From positions 1 through 26,092 of the IMG/VR virus record IMGVR_UViG_3300034061_003747: a DNA stretch of 26,092 nt; one strand, written 5' to 3'. Below, piece by piece: positions 7,475 to 13,438 of the stretch (position 1 is its first letter; every line of letters begins with the position of its first letter). The DNA is from a virus. The notes beneath the pieces were generated by a model, which worked only from the letters and a program-made list of their open reading frames with translations, was not told where the DNA came from and ran no database searches. The position numbers and the translations under genes are program-made.

Positions 7475-8082
7475 AGAATTTTACTGATAAATGGGGTAGA
7501 TACCACCATAAAGAAGTTACCGATGCTAATCCTGTGCCCAGTAATAATGGGTGGATTTACACAGCATACGCGTATAAACTGGATTTGCCTTTGGATTGGC
7601 TAATGCTAGGATTTTGTTATAGAAGTTGTAGACAGTTAGATTCAGAATTTACTAGAATGTATCTTATTAGAAGTCCTGATAAATTCTCTCCTCCAATTTC
7701 TAGGGATGAAGTTTTGGGAATGGCTGCTTTAGGATTTCTTAAACCGCAGCATTTAGATGGATGGAGTTTTTGTCCTTATAAAATACCAGCATTTAATCCA
7801 ATAAAAACTATACAGCAATTTATGGAACTTCGTGGAAAGCACAGAAACTATCTATGGCAAAATAAATTAGAACATACTTATAGATTTGCATTTTCAGTTC
7901 CATTATCTGATAGGCATTTTATATTGCAGAAATGGGGCAAATTTAATATATTTTATTGGGCTATTGCTAAAGTAGATAGTTTATTAAAAATTACTAATGG
8001 CATTGGTTGGCTAAAGTATGATAAGAATATAGAGGCAATGAAGTCTGAATTTCCAGATGATCATCCATTTAATAAACTGTAG
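7471..8082 (+). CDS. Conserved-looking phage protein, 203 aa, function unknown
   Basis: Largest unassigned protein of the accessory block. N-terminus GRYHHKEVTDANPVPSNNGWIYTAYAYKL, middle YLIRSPDKFSPPISRDEVLGMAALGFL, later aromatic-rich segments (FNIFYWAIAKVD). It looks globular and rich in Trp, Tyr and His, without a TM segment. The His and Asp residues near the N-terminus and the SRDE segment could be catalytic, but no family motif is certain. The start overlaps the previous stop as ATGA and has GGAGTTATT upstream. It is followed by the 16-codon basic ORF. Confidence 0.65.
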   Translation: MKNFTDKWGRYHHKEVTDANPVPSNNGWIYTAYAYKLDLPLDWLMLGFCYRSCRQLDSEFTRMYLIRSPDKFSPPISRDEVLGMAALGFLKPQHLDGWSFCPYKIPAFNPIKTIQQFMELRGKHRNYLWQNKLEHTYRFAFSVPLSDRHFILQKWGKFNIFYWAIAKVDSLLKITNGIGWLKYDKNIEAMKSEFPDDHPFNKL

Positions 8083-8090
8083 GAGGATTT

Positions 8091-8141
8091 ATGGCTAAGA
8101 AGAAAGTTATGGGCAAGGGTAAAGGTAAAGGCTGTAAGTAG
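8091..8141 (+). CDS. Candidate 16-residue basic peptide with optimal ribosome-binding site
   Basis: Reads MAKKKVMGKGKGKGCK then TAG. It starts four bases after AGGAGG, the best ribosome-binding site I noticed on the plus strand, where most genes use weaker GGAG or AAGGA. The peptide has seven lysines, alternating Gly-Lys and a single Cys next to the last residue. Such short ORFs arise by chance, but the strong site and spacing argue for translation. No function can be assigned. Confidence 0.45.
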   Translation: MAKKKVMGKGKGKGCK

Positions 8142-8155
8142 TCTACCATGGAGTT

Positions 8156-8190
8156 AAATCGTCCCAATAGGTATTTATTACTAACGATTT
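8156..8190 (+). terminator. Inverted repeat in the 8142-8205 gap, possible weak terminator
   Basis: AAATCGT at 8156-8162 and ACGATTT at 8184-8190 form a perfect 7-bp stem around a 21-base loop, followed by TTCT. The stem is AT-rich, the loop is long and the U-run is short, so it is a weak candidate for an intrinsic terminator. It may equally be a processing or attenuation site separating the accessory block from the lysis block. Confidence 0.3.
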
Positions 8191-8205
8191 TCTAAAAGGA
8201 TGTTT

Positions 8206-8421
8206 ATGAAATTTTTAATATTTTTTATACTCGTTTCATGCTCTAGTCATAAAATAGAAAAATTCGATTATTTGGTTAAAGATTATGATGGTACTTACCT
8301 TTGTGATGAATTATATCATGGAGCTTATGGGTCTGCGGCTCATGATTGTACTCATGTACTTTCTGGAAGAAAAAAAGATAGAATTGTAAATCCATATGAA
8401 ATTATAAAAGTTAGAGAGTAA
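8206..8421 (+). CDS. Small lipoprotein, 71 aa
   Basis: The N-terminus is a lipoprotein signal: MKFLIFFILVSCSS, with lipobox LVSC, so Cys12 should be lipidated after cleavage. The start at 8206 is chosen over 8200 because AAAAGGA then lies five bases upstream. The mature part is small, with two further cysteines in CDELYHGAYGSAAHDCTH and a basic C-terminus. It precedes the endolysin gene by two bases, so it could be the outer-membrane spanin of the lysis cassette. It is not proline-rich like classical Rz1, so a superinfection-exclusion lipoprotein is an alternative. Confidence 0.68.
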   Translation: MKFLIFFILVSCSSHKIEKFDYLVKDYDGTYLCDELYHGAYGSAAHDCTHVLSGRKKDRIVNPYEIIKVRE

Positions 8422-8423
8422 TT

Positions 8424-8834
8424 ATGATTACGCTTAAAGATGCTATTACTTCATCAGGTTCTTATCCAGATAGAGAGACTCATCCAGAACTCACTCCAGA
8501 TGTGATTTCCAACTTAGAAGTGCTTCTTATTCACGTTAACGCTTTATTAGATGGGTTAAAGATAAGTAAGGTTAGGATCTCTTCTGGATTTCGTCCCAGT
8601 CAGGTTAATGCCGCTACTAAAGGTGCGGCTAAGAAATCTAATCATATGTTAGGTAATGCAATTGATATTATTGATGATAAGCAACAGTCCTTAGCTAATA
8701 AGCTAACTCCAGAAATTCTTGCTAAATATAACTTGTATATGGAAGATAAGTCTGCTACAATTGGAAAAGTGACAAATTGGGTGCATTTACAAACGGTAGC
8801 TCCTAAATCTAAAAAAAGAATATTTTTACCATGA
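8424..8834 (+). CDS. M15-family peptidoglycan peptidase, probable endolysin
   Basis: Predicted zinc D,D/L,D-peptidase that cleaves peptidoglycan cross-links during lysis, 136 residues. The family pattern is clear: SSGFRP at 53-58, KKSNHMLGNAIDI with zinc ligands H74 and D81, the likely catalytic E107 in YMED, and WVHLQ with zinc ligand H121. Its length suits a single-domain phage M15 endolysin. There is no signal peptide, so it would need a holin. The following 43-residue single-TM protein overlaps it by four bases and is a candidate partner, and a lipoprotein precedes it. Confidence 0.88.
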   Translation: MITLKDAITSSGSYPDRETHPELTPDVISNLEVLLIHVNALLDGLKISKVRISSGFRPSQVNAATKGAAKKSNHMLGNAIDIIDDKQQSLANKLTPEILAKYNLYMEDKSATIGKVTNWVHLQTVAPKSKKRIFLP

Positions 8835-8962
8835 ATCAAGATAACTACCATCACGAAAGAATTAAGTTACAGCGGCTACAATCTAAGTTACAGTTTGCTC
8901 AAGTATTAATCCAGGCTATTACATTAATAGCTACTTTAATATTATTAGGTAAGAAGCTATAA
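8831..8962 (+). CDS. 43-aa single-TM protein, holin candidate
   Basis: Sequence layout: a charged N-terminus (MNQDNYHHERIKLQRLQSKLQ) that forms an amphipathic helix, one hydrophobic helix at about residues 23-39, and a basic end GKKL. Overlaps the endolysin stop (ATGA) and ends TAATG at the next start. The position directly after the endolysin suggests a small holin or an inner-membrane spanin. The length is very short for either, so the role is inference. Confidence 0.5.
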   Translation: MNQDNYHHERIKLQRLQSKLQFAQVLIQAITLIATLILLGKKL

Positions 8963-9261
8963 TGGTAACAGTAACTGTATTATCTATTCTATTAACCATA
9001 AATATGTTTCTTATGCATGGTCATAAGTTTGTGCAACTTTATTACTTTTTTTATAAAAAATTAAATAAGCCAAAATTTAAGCCTAATGAATTAGTTATGA
9101 TTGATGATAGAGAATTTGAAGTAATACTACTAACTCATAATAGTAAGCCTTATACATATTTTTGTTTACCTACTAATAATTATAATGTTAGAATGTTAGA
9201 GACTTATTTTCATGAATCTAGAATTAAAAAAAAGACTGGATTATTAAAGGAATTAGAATGA
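8962..9261 (+). CDS. Membrane protein with small cytoplasmic domain, 99 aa
   Basis: N-terminal hydrophobic segment (residues 2-17), then a basic/aromatic stretch (YYFFYKKLNKPKFK). A domain follows that reads like an SH3-like barrel (FKPNELVMIDDREFEVILL ... YTYFCLP). The C-terminus RIKKKTGLLKELE matches the shared C-terminal motif. The start overlaps the previous TAA, and the stop overlaps the next gene as ATGA. Its function is unknown. Nearness to the endolysin suggests, but does not show, a lysis-related role. Confidence 0.6.
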   Translation: MVTVTVLSILLTINMFLMHGHKFVQLYYFFYKKLNKPKFKPNELVMIDDREFEVILLTHNSKPYTYFCLPTNNYNVRMLETYFHESRIKKKTGLLKELE

Positions 9262-10049
9262 ATAAAAAATCTTGGATTAAATCACAAATTACTTTTGTTT
9301 TAAATCTTCATAAAAAAGGATTTTCCAGAAAAGAGATTTCTAAAAAATTCAATGATAAGTATCCTACTAGTCCAAGAACTCAGGATTCAATTAAGCATTG
9401 TATAGATGTTTATGGAGTATATGTTGAAAAAGCTCCTAAAAAAGTACTTATATTGGATATCGAAACAAAACCAATGACTGCCAAAGTTTGGGGGTTATTT
9501 GATCAAAATATAGCTCTTAATCAAATTGTTGATGAAGGTGGGATATTCTCTTGGAGTGCTAAATGGATTGACTCTGATGAGGTTATTTATAAAGATGTTA
9601 AAGGTAAGAAGTCAAAAGAAAAAGAACTATTAAAACCAATCTGGAAGTTAATGGATGAAGCTGATATTATTATTGGTCAAAATTCTGATAGCTTTGATAT
9701 TAAAAAATTAAATGCTAAATTTTTAGAGCATAAATTAGGAAGTCCTAGTTTTTATAAAACAATAGATACTTTGAAGTTGGCTAAAAAGCATTTTAAGTTT
9801 GTAAGTAATAAGCTAGAGTATATGTCTAAAAAGTTCTGTAAAATTAAGAAATTAGCTCACAGTAAGTTTCCAGGATTCTCTTTGTGGGACGAGTGTGAGA
9901 AAGGTAATTTAGCTGCTTGGAAAGAAATGAGATTATATAACATGGCAGATGTACAAGCCACTGAAGAACTATTTTTAGAATTATCTCAATTTGATAAAAC
10001 TGAAGTAGTTCAAGATGCTTTAAAAGCTTATAAAGGTGGTAGCAAATGA
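9258..10049 (+). CDS. DnaQ-like 3'-5' exonuclease with N-terminal HTH
   Basis: 263 residues. Residues 60-245 show a DEDD-type exonuclease: DIET (D67, E69), GQNSDSFDIKKL (D144, D147), and LYNMADVQATEEL (Y227, D231). The pattern resembles RNase H-like YprB/phage exonucleases. Residues 9-53 look like a helix-turn-helix (KGFSRKEISKKFNDKYPTSPR then SIKHCIDVYGVY), which would guide DNA binding. The polymerase already has its own proofreading domain, so this enzyme is more likely used for recombination, end processing or host DNA breakdown. ATGA overlaps link it to both neighbours. Confidence 0.82.
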   Translation: MNKKSWIKSQITFVLNLHKKGFSRKEISKKFNDKYPTSPRTQDSIKHCIDVYGVYVEKAPKKVLILDIETKPMTAKVWGLFDQNIALNQIVDEGGIFSWSAKWIDSDEVIYKDVKGKKSKEKELLKPIWKLMDEADIIIGQNSDSFDIKKLNAKFLEHKLGSPSFYKTIDTLKLAKKHFKFVSNKLEYMSKKFCKIKKLAHSKFPGFSLWDECEKGNLAAWKEMRLYNMADVQATEELFLELSQFDKTEVVQDALKAYKGGSK

Positions 10050-10231
10050 AAAAAGGTGTTTACGTCAATCTAAAGTTGGATAGAGCTGATTTAGTATACC
10101 ACGATGGTAAAAAGTTACATTTACATCAAGATTTGACTTATGATGATTTCGATGTTAGAGTTGATCTAGATTTAGAACTTCAAAATTTAGAGATGACTTT
10201 TATAAATTTGGAGTATCTTGGAGATCTATAA
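10046..10231 (+). CDS. Hypothetical acidic protein, 61 aa
   Basis: Unrecognised. Beta-rich pattern with a highly acidic middle (YDDFDVRVDLDLELQNLEMTF) and a short basic N-terminus. No TM segment or metal site. Its final codons (GDL then TAATG) contain the GGAG that serves the next gene, and ATGA joins it to the exonuclease gene. Could be a small partner of the flanking nuclease, without direct evidence. Confidence 0.55.
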   Translation: MKKGVYVNLKLDRADLVYHDGKKLHLHQDLTYDDFDVRVDLDLELQNLEMTFINLEYLGDL

Positions 10232-10560
10232 TGGCTAAGCCTAAGTTTTATATAGCTAAGATTAAAGGTATGGAATGGAAATTCTATGCTCAGGCTAGCT
10301 CTACTTATAACAGAAAACATGGTACTGATAGCCATGCTATAACATATACTAAAGAAAAAGAAATCTATTTTAAACTTTCAGAATTATCTCCAGATTATAT
10401 TCGGCATGAGCTTATGCACGCTTATGTAATGTGTTGTAGCATTAACTCGTCTAGTTTGACCGCAGATCAAATGGAAGAAGTTTGTGCCGAGATTTATGGG
10501 GAGCATGGTGCTGAAATGGGTTTATTGGTAGATCAAATCCTAAACTACTTTTTAAAATGA
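10231..10560 (+). CDS. Predicted zinc metallopeptidase, HELMH motif
   Basis: 109 residues with the zincin signature HELMH (H59, E60, H63) in DYIRHELMHAYV. A following acidic helix MEEVCAEIYGEHG offers E83 or E87 as third ligand. This is the layout of small phage and SprT/IrrE-like gluzincins. N-terminal strands (KFYIAKIKGMEWKFYAQ, HAITYTKEKEIYFK) build the small fold. No signal peptide, so it acts in the cytoplasm. The substrate is unknown; IrrE-like enzymes cleave repressors, so cleaving a host or phage regulator is possible. The next gene, a small HTH protein, overlaps it as ATGA and could be a functional partner. Confidence 0.72.
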   Translation: MAKPKFYIAKIKGMEWKFYAQASSTYNRKHGTDSHAITYTKEKEIYFKLSELSPDYIRHELMHAYVMCCSINSSSLTADQMEEVCAEIYGEHGAEMGLLVDQILNYFLK

Positions 10561-10790
10561 AAAAAATAGCTAAATTTGTTTTTAAAATTCACAGAATTAT
10601 TTATAGATATCCGATGAGATCTGAGATAAGATTAGTTTTGGAATATCATGATCTTATTGGTAGCTTATGGTATATTGGAATGTTATATATTTGTGGAGAG
10701 TCTATTTCAGAAATTGCGGTATTAATGGGCGTTTCAAAGCAAGAAGTTATGGATAGTCTTAATAGAATAGCGTCTTTATCGGATTTATAA
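10557..10790 (+). CDS. Small HTH protein, sigma region 4-like
   Basis: 77 residues. The C-terminal half reads CGESISEIAVLMGVSKQEVMDSLNRI, a good helix-turn-helix of the sigma-70 region 4 / RNA-polymerase-sigma-like type. The N-terminal half is basic and helical with aromatic residues (FVFKIHRIIYRYPMRSEIRLVLEYHDLIGSLWYI). It is too short to be a full sigma factor. It could steer host RNA polymerase as an anti-sigma or co-activator, or repress phage promoters such as the palindrome-covered one at 25.7 kb. That link is inference. Confidence 0.65.
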   Translation: MKKIAKFVFKIHRIIYRYPMRSEIRLVLEYHDLIGSLWYIGMLYICGESISEIAVLMGVSKQEVMDSLNRIASLSDL

Positions 10791-10804
10791 CAATGGGAGT
10801 TGTA

Positions 10805-11089
10805 ATGCTAAAAGAAAAAAAACAAGAGACTAGATTAGAATCTGAAACTACAGCTAAGCCCACTAGATATAATACTGGAAATATGGAAGTTTGGGATGCT
10901 ATTAATGGAATGGGCTTTGATTATATGCAAGGAGCTGTTGTCAAATATATTGCTCGATATCGTCATAAAAATGGAATTCAAGATTTAAAAAAAGCTATAA
11001 ACTATTTAACTAAAATGCTGGCTGATGAATCTAACCAGGATTATTACGAACTTAGGAAAAAGACTATTGATGAGGTTACTGGTGAATAG
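10805..11089 (+). CDS. DUF3310 family protein
   Basis: Matches the DUF3310 pattern of T7-like, staphylococcal and many other phages: TRYNTGNMEVWDAINGMGFDYMQGAVVKYIARYRHKNGIQDLKKAINYL at about residues 20-68. This gives the KYI.RY..KNG..DL.KA core. The biochemical role is not established; the family is often described as a nucleotide-kinase-like or SaV-like protein. The start at 10805 is preferred over 10793 because GGGAG lies six bases upstream. The C-terminal helix is charged. It lies among nucleotide and DNA enzymes, consistent with a metabolic role. Confidence 0.8.
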   Translation: MLKEKKQETRLESETTAKPTRYNTGNMEVWDAINGMGFDYMQGAVVKYIARYRHKNGIQDLKKAINYLTKMLADESNQDYYELRKKTIDEVTGE

Positions 11090-11261
11090 GTTTATTAAAT
11101 GCATGGATAGTTTTTTAATTGGAGCTTATATTACTTTCATTATAATGATGGGAATAACTGGTTGGGTTATTACTAAAGAGTTTGTATCCAAGACTAGTTT
11201 AAAAACAAATATTGTTTATATAGATGGAATAATTTATGAAGTTAGACCAAAACGATATTAA
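11082..11261 (+). CDS. Small single-TM protein, 59 aa (GTG start)
   Basis: The GTG at 11082 has GAGG upstream and overlaps the end of the DUF3310 gene. An ATG at 11103 lacks a ribosome-binding site. It encodes MNRFIKCMDSF, a TM helix at about residues 11-31 (LIGAYITFIIMMGITGWVI), and a short soluble tail (VSKTSLKTNIVYIDGIIYEVRPKRY). Function unknown. It directly precedes the membrane-tethered nuclease and may be a partner at the membrane. Confidence 0.55.
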   Translation: MNRFIKCMDSFLIGAYITFIIMMGITGWVITKEFVSKTSLKTNIVYIDGIIYEVRPKRY

Positions 11262-11282
11262 TTATATTTGTAAAGAATTGCA

Positions 11283-11813
11283 ATGTCTGTAATAGCTTTT
11301 ATACTTTGTATATTATCTATTTTATACGTATACTCTAAACAAGTAATTATAAATAGAAATAGATTAAATGAGTATAAAAAGCAAATACAAACTCTTTCTA
11401 ATTCAGTTCCTCTATCTCATTTTAATCAAATGCTTCACAATAAAGAATCTGAGTTAAGAATAATATCTCAGGAATTATCCAATTTTAAAGAAGAGTTGGA
11501 ATCTTTAAAATCTCAGCAACAAAGTAAAAGTGTACGACTTGGATTAATTTCTGAGAATGTTCTTCCTTTCCATGAAGATTTTAAGTATAATGTGAAAGAC
11601 TTAGTGCCTATGTTTAGGCCTATAGATTACATAGTATTTACAGAAGATGAAATTGTTTTCTTGGAAATAAAGGTTGGAACTAGTCAGCTTTCACCAAAGC
11701 AAAAGCGTATTAAATCTTTAATAGAACTTGGAAAGGTTCGTTTTGAAGAGCATAGAGTAACTGAAACTGGTTATTTTATTAAGGAGAGTTATGGGAAGAA
11801 AGAGGAAAGCTAA
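11283..11813 (+). CDS. Membrane-tethered Holliday-junction-resolvase-like nuclease
   Basis: 176 residues in three parts. First, an N-terminal TM helix (residues 2-18). Second, a coiled coil at about residues 24-80 (NEYKKQIQTLSNS ... NKESELRIISQELSNFKEELESLKSQQQ). Third, a PD-(D/E)XK nuclease domain of the type related to archaeal Holliday junction resolvases. Catalytic residues are D113 in RPIDYIVF and E127/K129 in VFLEIKVG, followed by SPKQKRIKSLIELGKVRFEEHRV. The Pfam family Endonuc_Holl has this layout, including the N-terminal TM helix. Likely acts on branched or recombining DNA at the inner membrane. The next gene overlaps it by 23 bases and has AAGGAG upstream inside this gene. Confidence 0.75.
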   Translation: MSVIAFILCILSILYVYSKQVIINRNRLNEYKKQIQTLSNSVPLSHFNQMLHNKESELRIISQELSNFKEELESLKSQQQSKSVRLGLISENVLPFHEDFKYNVKDLVPMFRPIDYIVFTEDEIVFLEIKVGTSQLSPKQKRIKSLIELGKVRFEEHRVTETGYFIKESYGKKEES

Positions 11814-12075
11814 CCTGGAAGTTGAATACGAGCTAGAGCGTCAAATAAGCGATTTAAAACAGGAAGTAGCTAAATTAAAAAAATTGTTGCGAGAAAAAGA
11901 AAAGTCTGATAAACTTCTAAAAGTTGATAAGCCTATAGAGAAAGTTAAAAAACAAGTATCTAAGGAATGTCCTAAATGTGGAGCTAATGTTTCTACAACT
12001 GAATTACCTATGGGATCTTTAGAATTATGCGAAGCAGCATGTGGGTATAGATCAGTAAGAAAAAAAGGCAGTTAA
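11791..12075 (+). CDS. Coiled-coil protein with C-terminal zinc ribbon, 94 aa
   Basis: A basic start (MGRKRKAN) is followed by a heptad-rich helix (residues 9-55, LEVEYELERQISDLKQEVAKL onward). The C-terminal zinc ribbon is ECPKCGANVSTTELPMGSLELCEAACGYR, with C60, C63, C80 and C84 as ligands. Zinc ribbons ending LELC..CGYR are common in small phage proteins. Likely a nucleic-acid-binding dimer. It overlaps the nuclease gene by 23 bases, so a shared complex is plausible. Confidence 0.65.
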   Translation: MGRKRKANLEVEYELERQISDLKQEVAKLKKLLREKEKSDKLLKVDKPIEKVKKQVSKECPKCGANVSTTELPMGSLELCEAACGYRSVRKKGS

Positions 12076-12254
12076 TGTTTGAGCCATCAAAATTTATATG
12101 CTTAAAATGTGCAGATATTATTTTTTCTAAATATCCTGGACATTTTGTAACTTGCAAATGTGGTTGTTTATCTGTTGATCAAACGGAAGATTATACAAGA
12201 ATATTAGGAAACCAAGAAGATTATACGGAGGTTATAAATGTCGAAGCTTGTTAG
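12075..12254 (+). CDS. DUF7695-like zinc-ribbon protein, 59 aa
   Basis: Starts at the ATG overlapping the previous TAA and reads to TAG at 12254, overlapping the next gene by 17 bases. The pattern FICLKCADIIFSKYPGHFVTCKCGCLSVDQTEDYTRILGN fits the widespread small phage family with CxxCxDxIxSKxxHxFVxCxCGxxxVDGGxDYxRxxGN. Zinc ligands would be Cys9, Cys12, Cys27 and Cys29. Family function unknown. The name is from memory of the motif; the zinc-ribbon assignment is firmer. Confidence 0.68.
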   Translation: MFEPSKFICLKCADIIFSKYPGHFVTCKCGCLSVDQTEDYTRILGNQEDYTEVINVEAC

Positions 12255-12663
12255 AGGAATAAAAGTAAGTATTGATCAAATTATAAATAGTGAAGCACCA
12301 AATGCTGCCGCTAGAGATTACGTAACTCCAAAAAAAGCTACAGTTCTATCTACAAACTACGGAACTCTTATAGAAGCTGAAGAAGGTGGCCTTTATGTAG
12401 TTCCAGTTGGAGAATGGTTTAGAAGTATTTATTTTGGAAGAACTATTCCTCAAGTTGATCAGTTTAATCAATTGCAGGATTATGGATTAACTCAGATTAA
12501 GGATAAGCTGGTTCGACATGAAGAACCGAAGATTGAAGAAAAGATAGAAGTAAAGAAATCGGAGAAACCTAATGGACAAGAGATTTCAAGCCAAAATAAT
12601 GTCAGCCCTAAGAAAATTGACAAAGCAGTGGCCTCCAATCCTAAAAGCGAAAAAAAAGACTAG
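12238..12663 (+). CDS. Hypothetical protein with disordered charged tail, 141 aa
   Basis: Good ribosome-binding site (ACGGAGG) before ATG 12238. Residues 1-95 look globular and beta-rich (KATVLSTNYGTLIEAEEGGLYVVPVGEWFRSIYFGR). Residues 96-141 are Lys/Glu/Ser-rich and probably disordered. The tail is encoded where the HNH gene already runs in another frame (92-base overlap), so its composition may be partly set by the overlap. No family recognised. Confidence 0.6.
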   Translation: MSKLVRGIKVSIDQIINSEAPNAAARDYVTPKKATVLSTNYGTLIEAEEGGLYVVPVGEWFRSIYFGRTIPQVDQFNQLQDYGLTQIKDKLVRHEEPKIEEKIEVKKSEKPNGQEISSQNNVSPKKIDKAVASNPKSEKKD

Positions 12664-12964
12664 GATAGGTCCAGAACTTCATAAATGTCCATTATGCCAT
12701 CAAATTGTTTATACTGGTAAAAGATCTATAGAATCCATCCAGATTGAATATCCAGACGCTATTGCTGGTAAAATGGACGTAGATCATATTGATCCTGTAA
12801 TTCCTATTGAAGACTCTGGCAAGGATAAAGACTGGAATATAGTAATTACCAGAATGTTTTGTGACGAAGATAACGTGCAATCAATATGTTGGATATGTCA
12901 TAAATCAAAGAGCCTAGCTGAAAGAAGCGATCGAGCTTTGGCTAGAAGAGAGAACAAAAAATGA
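12572..12964 (+). CDS. HNH-type endonuclease
   Basis: 130 residues. A first zinc knuckle CPLC (C39, C42), then the HNH beta-beta-alpha core: DVDHIDPVIP (D71, H72), DWNIVITRMF (N89), and VQSICWICHKSKS (C106, C109, H110). Such phage enzymes nick or cut DNA; some aid packaging beside terminase genes, others are homing enzymes. No terminase is nearby and no intron is visible, so the role is open. The ATG at 12572 follows GGAGA by six bases. The first 92 bases overlap the preceding gene in another frame. Confidence 0.78.
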   Translation: MDKRFQAKIMSALRKLTKQWPPILKAKKKTRIGPELHKCPLCHQIVYTGKRSIESIQIEYPDAIAGKMDVDHIDPVIPIEDSGKDKDWNIVITRMFCDEDNVQSICWICHKSKSLAERSDRALARRENKK

Positions 12965-13101
12965 GCGAATACGACTTGCAAGTATTGATGCTTTTACTGG
13001 AATGTGGAACTATGTCTGTAGAAGAAGCTAAGCAAATTATAGAAGATAGGGCAGTAGAGGAAGAATTAAAAAAAACTTCATTAGGTAAGGAATTGTTTTA
13101 A
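12961..13101 (+). CDS. Small helical protein, 46 aa, with shared C-terminal motif
   Basis: ATGA overlaps the HNH stop, and TAATG joins it to the MazG gene. One long amphipathic helical stretch (LQVLMLLLECGTMSVEEAKQ) is followed by an acidic helix and the end LKKTSLGKELF. The C-terminus is nearly the same as RRTSLGKELE of the gene at 5157-5366, though the codons differ. The protein is little more than a helix plus this motif. Function unknown. Confidence 0.55.
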   Translation: MSEYDLQVLMLLLECGTMSVEEAKQIIEDRAVEEELKKTSLGKELF

Positions 13102-13406
13102 TGGAAAAATTAGTAAGAGATAGAATTGCAGAATTTGTATTTAAAGAGAGAGGAGAAGTATTAACTACTAGGAAAGCTACTGAAGAAGAGTTACTATCTC
13201 TTTTAAAGAACAAGTTAGTAGAGGAAGCTAACGAAGTTTTAAATGCTAATTCTATGGATGAACTTATTGAAGAAATGGCAGATGTCTTAGAAGTTATGAA
13301 AGCTATTTCTGTTAAGCAAAATATCACAGATGAGATATTTGAAAAAAGAGAAGCTAAGTTCTTGGAAAGAGGTGGATTTGAGGATGGAATTGTTTTAATA
13401 AAATAA
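13101..13406 (+). CDS. MazG-like nucleotide pyrophosphohydrolase
   Basis: 101 residues of the all-alpha NTP pyrophosphatase superfamily. Visible pattern: KLVRDRIAEFV at the N-terminus, KLVEEANEVLNANS and DELIEEMADVLEVMKAI supplying the Mg-binding acidic residues (E41, E42, E45, E58, D61 region), then the C-terminal KREAKFLERGGFEDGIVL. This matches the phosphoribosyl-ATP pyrophosphohydrolase-like branch often seen in phages. It may trim aberrant nucleotides or lower (p)ppGpp to keep the host metabolically active. It ends the first plus-strand cluster before a promoter-bearing gap. Confidence 0.85.
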   Translation: MEKLVRDRIAEFVFKERGEVLTTRKATEEELLSLLKNKLVEEANEVLNANSMDELIEEMADVLEVMKAISVKQNITDEIFEKREAKFLERGGFEDGIVLIK

Positions 13407-13409
13407 TTC

Positions 13410-13438
13410 TTGTTTTTAATAAATTTATTTGATATAAA
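13410..13438 (+). promoter_or_regulatory. Candidate sigma70-type promoter before the ClpP-like gene
   Basis: TTGTTT at 13410-13415 and TATAAA at 13433-13438 are separated by 17 bases in the 83-base gap (13407-13489), one of the longest non-coding stretches on the plus strand. The -10 has one mismatch and the -35 has three. The gap is very AT-rich, so chance matches are likely. Its position before the ClpP-like gene fits a second transcription unit. Confidence 0.4.

Noticed and set aside
7055-13101. A toxin-antitoxin or CRISPR-like defence system among the many small overlapping genes
   Set aside because: No repeated spacer array, no Cas or known toxin motif; only the peptidase/HTH pair has a hint of a regulatory module, reported as a finding.
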